A DNA stretch of 48,181 nt, taken from positions 1 to 48,181 of the forward strand of contig CAMDHJ010000010.1 of NCBI GenBank assembly GCA_945897865.1. Direction: 5' to 3'. Shown here piece by piece: positions 42,209 through 48,181 of the stretch. Both the position numbers and the translations under genes were made by a program. The stretch is from Tepidiphilus sp. J10 (lineage in GTDB: Bacteria; Pseudomonadota; Gammaproteobacteria; Burkholderiales; Thiobacillaceae). A model generated the notes under the pieces. It saw only the letters and a list, made by a program, of their open reading frames with translations, made no database searches and was not told where the DNA came from. Position 1 is the stretch's first letter. Every line of letters begins with the position of its first letter.

Positions 42209-44926
42209 TCAGGCTGGTGTGTCTGGCTTCCCTTGCAGCAACCGCCAGCCCAGCTTGCGCGCCTCATCAAGAAGCAGCACGCTGGCCGCCACCAGCGCCG
42301 CCTTGAGCCAATCCACCAAGAGCAGATCCGTGGTGCCGAAGATGTTTTGCGCAGGCGCCCAATGCACCACCAGAACCTGCATAAGCAGCACGCCAGCCAG
42401 GGCCAGCCACAATTTGTTGTTCTTCAGGAACTGCGCGTTGAAGGCACTGCCATGCTCGTTGCGCGCATTGAACACATTGAAGAACTGGAACAGTACAAAG
42501 GTGGTGAACGCCAGTGTCAGCGCATAAGTCTGGCCTTGCTCGGCAAGCGCTTGCTGGAACAGCAGCAGCGTGCCGAGCATCATCGTGATGCCATACAAGG
42601 CCAGGTAGCTGAGGCGTTTCAGGGTCAGAATTTCAGCCGCTTGCTGGCGCGGCGTATCGCGCATGATGCCGTCGCGCGCAGGCTCGACGCCCAGCGTCAT
42701 CGCCGGGGGACCGTCCATGATGATGTTGATCCAGAGCAGTTGAATCGCGGTGAATGGAGCCGGCATGCCGGCCAGTGTCGCGCCGAGTACGGTCAGGATG
42801 GCGCCAATGTTGGTAGAGAGCTGGAAGCGGACGAACTTGACGATGTTGTCGTACACCACGCGACCCTCTTCGACGGCGCGCACGATGGTGGCGAAGTTGT
42901 CGTCGGTCAGCACCATGCTGGCGGCCTCGCGGGTAACGGCGGTGCCGGTGATACCCATGGCAATGCCGATATCGGCGGCTTTCAACGCCGGTGCGTCATT
43001 GACGCCGTCGCCAGTCATCGCGACGACATGGCCATCGGCTTTCAGGGCCTTGACGATGCGCACCTTGTGGCTGGGTGAAACCCGCGCAAACACGCTGATC
43101 GTGTTGATGCGTGCGGCCAGGCTGGCATCGTCCAGCGCATCGAGTTCGGCACCGCTGACCACCTCACCGTCACGACCATCGACCAGGCCCAGCTCACGAC
43201 CGATCGCGGCAGCAGTGGTCTTGTGGTCGCCGGTAATCATCTTGACCGCGATGCCGGCCTGCTGACACAACACAATCGCGGCAGCCGCTTCCGGACGCGG
43301 CGGATCCAGCAGGCCGGCCAGACCGAGGAAGGTCCAGTCGCCAACCCAACCATTCAAATCACCGGCCGGATCGAAATCTCGCGCCGGTATACACCGCCGC
43401 GCCACCGCGATGACGCGCAGGCTTTGCTCGGCCATGCGTTCGACTTCGCTTTCGATGCGCTGCCGCATCGGCTCATCGATGGGGGTATTGATCAACGCCT
43501 CCCCCTGCCCGGACAGCCAATGCGAGGCATGTGCCAGCAGCACTGCGGGCGCGCCCTTGATGCACATTTCGATATGCTCGCCACTGTGATGAAACGTGGC
43601 CATGAACTTGTGCACTGAATCGAATGGAATTTCGGCGATGCGCGGCGCGTGCGCCTGTTCCGCCTCAGGTGACAGGCCACCCTTTTGCGCCAGCACCCAG
43701 AGCGCGCCTTCGGTCGGATCGCCGACCAGTTCTGCTTGCCGCACCTGAGAATCGGTGCAAAGCGCCATCGGCAGCAGATAGGGACGCAGATTAGGACGCA
43801 CATCCAGCGTTGCCGGCAAACCGATTTCACCTGTCGCAGCATAGCCTTCTCCGCTGATCTGGAAGGATGCATCGGCAAACCAGCCGGCGCGCGCGGTCAT
43901 CTGGTTGAGGGTCAAGGTGCCGGTTTTGTCGCTGCAGATCACCGTCGTCGAACCCAGGGTTTCCACCGCCGCGAGTTTTTTCAGGATCGCCCGGTTTTGC
44001 GCCATGCGCCACATGCCTATCGCCAGCGTCACGGTGACCACCGCCGGCAAGCCTTCCGGAATCGCCGCCACTGCCAGCGCCACTGCGGTCATCGCCGATT
44101 CTGCCCAAGGCTGGCCGCGCGCCAGATCGAGGCCGAAGATCGCCACCACCACGACACCGGCAATGCCGGCCAGCTTCTTGCCCAGCCTATCGAGTTGTTT
44201 CTGCAACGGCGTCGGTGCAGCTTCGGCGCTGGCGATCATGCCGGCCAACTGACCCATTTCGGTCTGCATGCCGGTAGCGGTGACCAGCAATTCGGCGCGA
44301 CCGCGCGTCAACACTGTATTCATGAACAACAGATTGATGCGGTCGCCAAGCGGCAGATCATCCTGCTTCAGCGCCGCCGTGATCTTGCCAACGGCATGCG
44401 ATTCACCGGTCAGCGCCGACTCGATTACTTCCAGGTTATGCGCGGCCAGCAGGCGGCCATCGGCCGGAATCTGGTCACCCGCTTCGAGCATGACGATGTC
44501 GCCGGGTACCAGCTGGCTGGCTGGCAGCATGACGCTGCGACCATCACGCCGCACGCGCGCAGTTGCCGCCAGCATGTCTTTCAGCGCCGCCAGTGTGCGT
44601 TCGGCGCGGTACTCTTGGTAGAAACCCAAACTGGCGTTGAGAACGACAACGCAGAGGATAACTACCGCGTCCTTGACGTCGCCGATCAGCCAGGCCAGCA
44701 CCGCCGCGAACAGCAGCACAATGACCAGGAAATTGCGGAACTGATCGAGAAACTTCAGCCAGGCCGGGCGCTTGCGCGCTTCTGTCAGTCGGTTCTCGCC
44801 ATGGGTCAGCAGACGTTTATCCGCTTCCTGGCTGGACAACCCCCGCGCGATGTCGCTTTGCAGCGCATCTACAGCGGCGGCATGACCGAGACGGTGCCAT
44901 AAGCGCGCTGGCGTTTGGCCGCTCAC
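42209..44926 (-). CDS. P-type cation ATPase, P2A (calcium-type) subfamily
   Basis: 905 residues from a GTG at 44926, with AGGA 8 bases upstream and 10 bases after the YqhA-family stop; a longer open frame to 44989 would overlap that gene. The N-terminal cation_ATPase_N region (ALQSDIARGLSSQEADKRL) is followed by the actuator TGES, PEGLPAVVTVTLAIG in helix M4, phosphorylation site D333 in DKTGTLT, and MVTGDH/TGDGVNDAPALKAADIG. LLWINIIMDGPPAMTLG marks M6. PEGLP is typical of Ca2+ and other P2-type pumps. It probably exports Ca2+ or Mn2+, driven by ATP; monovalent cations cannot be excluded. Confidence 0.88.
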   Translation of the reverse strand: MSGQTPARLWHRLGHAAAVDALQSDIARGLSSQEADKRLLTHGENRLTEARKRPAWLKFLDQFRNFLVIVLLFAAVLAWLIGDVKDAVVILCVVVLNASLGFYQEYRAERTLAALKDMLAATARVRRDGRSVMLPASQLVPGDIVMLEAGDQIPADGRLLAAHNLEVIESALTGESHAVGKITAALKQDDLPLGDRINLLFMNTVLTRGRAELLVTATGMQTEMGQLAGMIASAEAAPTPLQKQLDRLGKKLAGIAGVVVVAIFGLDLARGQPWAESAMTAVALAVAAIPEGLPAVVTVTLAIGMWRMAQNRAILKKLAAVETLGSTTVICSDKTGTLTLNQMTARAGWFADASFQISGEGYAATGEIGLPATLDVRPNLRPYLLPMALCTDSQVRQAELVGDPTEGALWVLAQKGGLSPEAEQAHAPRIAEIPFDSVHKFMATFHHSGEHIEMCIKGAPAVLLAHASHWLSGQGEALINTPIDEPMRQRIESEVERMAEQSLRVIAVARRCIPARDFDPAGDLNGWVGDWTFLGLAGLLDPPRPEAAAAIVLCQQAGIAVKMITGDHKTTAAAIGRELGLVDGRDGEVVSGAELDALDDASLAARINTISVFARVSPSHKVRIVKALKADGHVVAMTGDGVNDAPALKAADIGIAMGITGTAVTREAASMVLTDDNFATIVRAVEEGRVVYDNIVKFVRFQLSTNIGAILTVLGATLAGMPAPFTAIQLLWINIIMDGPPAMTLGVEPARDGIMRDTPRQQAAEILTLKRLSYLALYGITMMLGTLLLFQQALAEQGQTYALTLAFTTFVLFQFFNVFNARNEHGSAFNAQFLKNNKLWLALAGVLLMQVLVVHWAPAQNIFGTTDLLLVDWLKAALVAASVLLLDEARKLGWRLLQGKPDTPA

Positions 44927-44936
44927 CCCATAAATC

Positions 44937-45485
44937 CTAGTGCTTCGGGATCTCGATTTCCGCTGGCTTGCATTCCGGCTCCGGCCCATGGCCGCCGGAG
45001 AGGCGATCCATCAGCGCGAACATCACGCCGGAGAACACCAGGGTCAGATGGATGATCACCACCCACATCAGATCATGGTCACTATGTTTGCTGACGTTGA
45101 CGAAATACTTCAGCAGTTCGATACCGGAAATGGCGACGATGGAGCCGATCAGCTTGAGTTTGAGGTCAGAGAAGCTGACATGGCCCATCCAGTCCGGACG
45201 GTCCTCATGTTCATGCGTATCGATCTTGGAGATGAAGTTTTCGTAGCCGGCAAAAATGATGATCAACAGCAGATTGGCGACCAGTGTAATGTCGACCAGC
45301 GTCAGGATGGCGATCATCGCTTCGCCACTGCTGCCGGTGAATACTTCCGGCAAGGCGGCGATGAAGGCCTTGGCGAACTTGATCAGCAACAAGCCGATGC
45401 CGGCGATCAGGCCGACATAGAACGGCGCCAGCAACCAGCGGCTGTTGAAGATGAAGAGTTCAAATCGATGTTCAAAATGTCTCAT
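44937..45485 (-). CDS. YqhA/UPF0114 family membrane protein
   Basis: 182 residues from ATG 45485, with AGGA 7 bases upstream; the open frame extends 23 codons further but without a ribosome-binding site. The start MRHFEHRFELFIFNSRWLLAPFY, then LTLVDITLVANLLLIIIFAGYENFISKID, DWMGHVSFSDLKLKLIGSIVAISGIELLK and VFSGVMFALMDRLS are all family signatures; four membrane helices are predicted by eye. Function of the family is unknown. It is 10 bases upstream of the P-type ATPase start, so the two are an operon and the protein may assist cation transport. Confidence 0.85.
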   Translation of the reverse strand: MRHFEHRFELFIFNSRWLLAPFYVGLIAGIGLLLIKFAKAFIAALPEVFTGSSGEAMIAILTLVDITLVANLLLIIIFAGYENFISKIDTHEHEDRPDWMGHVSFSDLKLKLIGSIVAISGIELLKYFVNVSKHSDHDLMWVVIIHLTLVFSGVMFALMDRLSGGHGPEPECKPAEIEIPKH

Positions 45486-45533
45486 GTCGTTCCTGGATTG
45501 ATTGATCGAGCCAACTGTGGATTCTAAGCAATA

Positions 45534-45560
45534 AAAAGGGTGCGGCAGGCGCACCCTTTT
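45534..45560 (-). terminator. Intrinsic terminator of the cytochrome b561-YceI operon
   Basis: AAAAGGGTGCG (45534-45544), a 5-base loop and CGCACCCTTTT (45550-45560) form a perfect 11-bp stem. On the minus strand it is followed by a T-tract (CCCTTTTTAT), which fits termination of the YceI transcript ending at 45612. It may also insulate the YqhA/ATPase operon. Confidence 0.85.
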
Positions 45561-45611
45561 CGGGAAAGGCAGATTCGTGGTTCAGTATGCGGCTATCGCA
45601 TGACTGTCGGA

Positions 45612-46190
45612 TTAATAATCCTTGAAGCCTTCCACCTCGATCGCCAGCTTGACCTCATCACCGATCATCGGAATGGCGTAGTTCATGCCAAAGTCTGAAC
45701 GTTTGATGACGGTATGCACATCAGCGCCGCACATCGGCCGCCGGGTCAGGAACTGCAAGGTGCAGGCGTAGTTGCGAATCTCCAGCGTCACCGGTTTGGT
45801 GACGCCGAGCAAAGTCAAACTTCCGACTGCGGCGACCGGCTTGCCCTCCTTGAATTCAACCTGGTTGGATTGAAAAATGATTTCCGGAAACTGTGAAGTA
45901 CGGAAGAAATTGGAACCGAGCAATTTCTTGTTCAATCCGTCATGACCGGTATCGCCGGAACTGGCATCTACCCGGACATCGATCGCGCCTTGCTGTTTTT
46001 CCGCGTCGAACATGGCTCGGCCCTTGCTGCGGTTGAATTTGCCGCGCATCACCGAGATACCCTGATGGCCGATTTCGAAGCTGGGGAAAGTGTGTTCCGG
46101 GTCGAGGGTAAAGGTTTCAGCAGCCGAAGCGGCTGGAATCAAGGCGCAGAACAGCACTGCAGCAAGGGATGTTTTCAAGCAGGTATGCAT
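45612..46190 (-). CDS. YceI family periplasmic protein (distal copy)
   Basis: 192 residues with a signal peptide (TSLAAVLFCALIPAASA). The YceI lipocalin-like fold is shown by FTLDPEHTFPSFEIGHQGIS, VRVDASSGDTGHDGLNKKLLGSNFF, FPEIIFQSNQVEF and GSLTLLGVTKPVTLEI. The LNKKLLGSNFFRTSQFPEI segment is the most conserved. Family proteins bind polyprenyl or quinone-like isoprenoids in the periplasm. It is 10 bases downstream of a second YceI gene and part of the cytochrome b561 operon, as in E. coli yceJ-yceI. Two Cys residues (YACTLQF, RPMCGAD) could form a disulphide. Confidence 0.88.
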   Translation of the reverse strand: MHTCLKTSLAAVLFCALIPAASAAETFTLDPEHTFPSFEIGHQGISVMRGKFNRSKGRAMFDAEKQQGAIDVRVDASSGDTGHDGLNKKLLGSNFFRTSQFPEIIFQSNQVEFKEGKPVAAVGSLTLLGVTKPVTLEIRNYACTLQFLTRRPMCGADVHTVIKRSDFGMNYAIPMIGDEVKLAIEVEGFKDY

Positions 46191-46200
46191 CGGTATTTCC

Positions 46201-46758
46201 TCACGGGTTCAACAGAATTTTGAAACGGGCTTCCAGGTCGTCCGCCACCACCGATGGATCAGCCCATTCGCCGCCGCCGATGTCGAATTGCGAACGTTTC
46301 ATCACGGCGCGTCCGGAAACCAGCCAGCCACCACCGCGTTGCTGCGTCATCACCACCGGCACGCTGAGCGGCCGCGTGCGCCCCTTCAGGGTCAGATCGC
46401 CGGTCACCGTGTAGCTGCCGGCGTTATTGCGTTTGATGCTTTTCGAGACAAACCGGGCTTTCGGATAACGCGCGGTATCAAACCAGGCCGGACGCTTGGC
46501 TTCACCATCGCCTTCCTCGGAACCGGTATTGATGCTGGAGATATCGAGTTCGACCTGAAATATGCCCATTTCCGGCTTGGCCGCATCGAATGCCGCGTTG
46601 ACCGTGTACCTAGAAAAACCACCTTCGACTGGCACGTTCATCTGTTTGATGATGAAAGCGATCTGGCTTTTGCGGTAATCGACTTTCCAGTCCTGCGCCG
46701 ACGCGGTCATTGAAACCGCTAAAGTCGCCAGAAAAGCCAGGGTTAAGAAGTATCTCAT
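46201..46758 (-). CDS. YceI family periplasmic protein (proximal copy)
   Basis: 185 residues with a signal peptide (YFLTLAFLATLAVSMTASAQ). WKVDYRKSQIAFIIKQMNVPVEGGFSRY, FQVELDISSINTGSEEGDGEAKRPAWFDTARYPKARF and GDLTLKGRTRPLSVPV are YceI features. It is clearly diverged from the distal copy rather than a recent duplicate. Together with cytochrome b561 it suggests isoprenoid-quinone or electron handling in the periplasm; the exact ligand is not known. ATG follows TTTCCTTG-complement AAGGAAATGAC, a good ribosome-binding site. Confidence 0.85.
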   Translation of the reverse strand: MRYFLTLAFLATLAVSMTASAQDWKVDYRKSQIAFIIKQMNVPVEGGFSRYTVNAAFDAAKPEMGIFQVELDISSINTGSEEGDGEAKRPAWFDTARYPKARFVSKSIKRNNAGSYTVTGDLTLKGRTRPLSVPVVMTQQRGGGWLVSGRAVMKRSQFDIGGGEWADPSVVADDLEARFKILLNP

Positions 46759-46772
46759 GTCATTTCCTTGTT

Positions 46773-46808
46773 ATTGCTTCTTGGATTGCTACTTGGGTTG
46801 CTTCTTGC
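46773..46808 (-). repeat. Three 12-bp tandem repeats spanning the cytochrome b561 stop codon
   Basis: ATTGCTTCTTGG (46773-46784), ATTGCTACTTGG (46785-46796) and GTTGCTTCTTGC (46797-46808) are tandem copies. On the minus strand they encode KKQPK and then the TAG stop, which exists only because the middle unit differs by one base from its neighbours. Confidence 0.8.
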
Positions 46809-47334
46809 CGAGCCCGGGAACCATCCGCGCCAGCACGCCATCGCGCCGGATATGGTGGTGATACAAAGCCGCTGCCGCATGCAGCACGACCAGCACCACC
46901 AGCAGATTCACCGAACCTTCATGGAGTTCCTTGAAAACTTCCGCCAGCGCCTTGTCCTTTCCTACCAGATCAGGCATCGGCAACACGCCGAACCAGACTA
47001 TCGGAAATCCGGCCGCCGAGCTGTGCAGCCAGCCAAACATGGGAACAGCGATCAGCAGCAGGTAAAGCACACCATGCATGGCTGCGGAGGCCTTCACTTC
47101 AAACATGGTCAGTTCGATGCGGTGATCGAAGCGATCTACGAATCGAAACAGCAGCCGCAGCGGCAGCAGAAACAGCACCGACATACCTACCCATTTGTGC
47201 CAGGAGTACAGCTTCAACTTCAGCGGCGACAGCGTCATGTCTTCCAGGATGGTCGCCAGCACATAGGCGGTGATGATCAACAGCAGGGTCAGCCAATGCA
47301 GGCCGATCAACGGCAGGCTGTAACGATTACGCAT
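46789..47334 (-). CDS. Cytochrome b561 (YceJ-like)
   Basis: 181 residues with four membrane helices. Haem-ligand His residues appear in LIGLHWLTLLLIITAYVL, LYSWHKWVGMSVLFLL, AAMHGVLYLLLIAVPMFGWL and VLHAAAALYHHHIRRDGVL, the usual two pairs binding two b haems. It transfers electrons from the quinone pool, possibly to a periplasmic partner. It heads the operon with two YceI genes. The C-terminal tail GKKQPK is created by a short tandem repeat. Nothing in the 98 bases upstream could be called a promoter with confidence. Confidence 0.9.
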   Translation of the reverse strand: MRNRYSLPLIGLHWLTLLLIITAYVLATILEDMTLSPLKLKLYSWHKWVGMSVLFLLPLRLLFRFVDRFDHRIELTMFEVKASAAMHGVLYLLLIAVPMFGWLHSSAAGFPIVWFGVLPMPDLVGKDKALAEVFKELHEGSVNLLVVLVVLHAAAALYHHHIRRDGVLARMVPGLGKKQPK

Positions 47335-47432
47335 AAATACTCCAGGTTCGGAAAGGGGCGGCGGATCAGCATCGTGCTGGCTGTGCGTCGGATACTCAGC
47401 CGCAATGGTTACCGCCCGGCATTAACATCTTC

Positions 47433-47900
47433 TTAAAACCAGCGCTTCACCTGGCTGCAATAAGTTTGATATTCATCGCCGAATTTGGCCAGCAAATGCG
47501 CTTCTTCATGCCGGATGACGCCGTAGCGCATCACCAGCCAGACCAGAGGCGCCAGTAGCAGCGGCCAGGCCGTGCCAAGCAGCAGCGTGACACCGAGGTA
47601 AATAAACCAGTCGAAAACATAAATTGGATTGCGCGAGTAGGCGAACGGCCCACGCGTAACCAGATTCGACGCTGCCCTGTACGGATTGACCGTGGTGCGA
47701 TGGCCCCAGATCGCCGCCAGCGCCCAGACAAAACCGACAAGGCCGATACCGATCAGCCCCCAGCCGATAAAACGACCGAAGGGCTCGAAATCAAACCCCA
47801 AGGCAACATGCTGCTGCAGCCACCAGGCGGCATACAAGGCAATCGCATAGACCAGTGGCGGCGGCGCCAGCGTGAGAGGGCGAATGGCGGGATCGCGCAT
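47433..47900 (-). CDS. Isoprenylcysteine carboxyl methyltransferase/PEMT-family membrane protein
   Basis: 155 residues from ATG 47900, five bases after the FolE-homologue stop; the longer open frame reads into that gene and is not real. Four hydrophobic segments, then GPFAYSRNPIYVFDWFIYLG and the C-terminal RHEEAHLLAKFGDEYQTYCSQVKRWF, which are the family signatures of the ICMT/PEMT-like group. These are SAM-dependent integral-membrane methyltransferases; in bacteria the substrates are mostly unknown. Probably co-transcribed with the FolE homologue. Confidence 0.8.
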   Translation of the reverse strand: MRDPAIRPLTLAPPPLVYAIALYAAWWLQQHVALGFDFEPFGRFIGWGLIGIGLVGFVWALAAIWGHRTTVNPYRAASNLVTRGPFAYSRNPIYVFDWFIYLGVTLLLGTAWPLLLAPLVWLVMRYGVIRHEEAHLLAKFGDEYQTYCSQVKRWF

Positions 47901-47905
47901 TATGT

Positions 47906-48181
47906 TTAGCGCAGCGAAGGATTGGAAATCGCGCGCAGGAATTCGTTGCGCCATTGCGCATCCTGCTGGAAGCAGCCGGAGAAGGCCTGCGTCACCACCC
48001 GCTCGTCGCCGCGCCGGTCCTCGCCCAGCAACAGGCAGAGCTGTTCCGCCTCGATGATGCAGGCCGCGCCCTTGGCTCTGCCATGCGTCACCAAAGCCTC
48101 GACGATGTCGCGCGTCATCCATTCCTGATAGGTGAAACGATGGCCGATCGCATCGACCAGGCGCGCGATGCGGCCGAAACC
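47906..48181 (-). CDS. folE: GTP cyclohydrolase I (FolE) homologue, C-terminal part only
   Basis: The frame is open to the window edge; 91 residues are visible. RIARLVDAIGHRFTYQEWMT, then RDIVEALV, IIEAEQLC and QWRNEFLRAI match the C-terminal third of FolE (E. coli SIDAVHYC and RHEFLRAV regions). The zinc ligand equivalent to C181 is present (EAEQLC). The catalytic His equivalent to H179 is Gln, and the Arg equivalent to R185 is replaced by Gly by simple alignment. It may be a divergent paralogue rather than the housekeeping tetrahydrofolate enzyme. The first two thirds lie outside the window. Confidence 0.75.
   Translation of the reverse strand, partial: GFGRIARLVDAIGHRFTYQEWMTRDIVEALVTHGRAKGAACIIEAEQLCLLLGEDRRGDERVVTQAFSGCFQQDAQWRNEFLRAISNPSLR

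Noticed and set aside
43685-44902. 405-codon + strand frame opposite the P-type ATPase
   Set aside because: Shadow of DKTGTLT and TGES-containing coding sequence.
47901-48122. N-terminal extension of the ICMT-family gene
   Set aside because: It overlaps the FolE homologue in another frame; the FolE frame carries recognisable motifs and ends at 47906.

Overview
The window looks like a chromosomal segment of a respiratory, probably denitrifying betaproteobacterium. This rests on the gene set: cytochrome d1 (NirN-type), NnrS, an octaheme tetrathionate-reductase-family cytochrome, heavy-metal RND efflux and several c-di-GMP enzymes. It also rests on tightly packed GC-rich operons with many ATGA overlaps. 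The taxon is inferred from gene content only; there is no rRNA gene here. No tRNA, CRISPR array, transposase or integrase was recognised.

Layout. 1-1510: the 3' part of a d1-heme gene, then a 35-residue membrane peptide behind its own FNR/DNR-type box. 1511-1997: a hairpin-rich stretch without a convincing gene. 1998-17243: the centrepiece, a capsule/lipid-anchor locus all on the + strand: a glycosyltransferase, KpsC, a 2582-aa fully reducing type I polyketide synthase, a PLP alpha-oxoamine synthase, a GNAT acyltransferase, KpsS and an SDR. It resembles the rhizobial rkp-1 region (RkpA/G/H/J), and its enzyme logic matches fumonisin-type sphinganine-analogue chemistry (reducing PKS, alpha-oxoamine synthase, ketoreductase). 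I infer that it makes an amino-alcohol or ceramide-like lipid that the Kdo transferases KpsS/KpsC may use as an anchor. 17304-19632 (-): nnrS behind a perfect FNR-type palindrome, followed by a secreted metallopeptidase with an HEFGH motif. 19824-21218: a small membrane protein and an RlmN-like radical SAM enzyme. 21206-25697 (-): an HDOD-GAF-histidine kinase coupled to a REC-PAS-GGDEF-EAL protein.

26002-28831: a DUF302 protein, an octaheme cytochrome and a cytochrome b, probably one periplasmic electron-transfer module, followed by a diguanylate cyclase. 29935-38665: a CusRS-like two-component pair divergent from a CzcCBA-type RND efflux operon. That operon also encodes two small His-containing periplasmic proteins, and two of its genes carry in-frame REP-like palindromes. 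38769-42043: a diguanylate cyclase with a CZB-like but degenerate sensor, htpX behind a sigma-32-like promoter, and a DUF2252 kinase-fold protein. 42209-48181 (-): a P2-type cation ATPase with a YqhA-family protein; a cytochrome b561 with two YceI proteins ending at a strong terminator; an isoprenylcysteine-methyltransferase-family protein; and the C-terminus of a FolE homologue.

Two structural themes recur. First, 12-bp-unit tandem repeats sit inside several unrelated coding regions. Second, three REP-like palindromes occur, two of them absorbed into reading frames of the efflux operon. Starts were moved from the longest open frame to an internal codon where a ribosome-binding site, signal peptide or translational coupling supported it.
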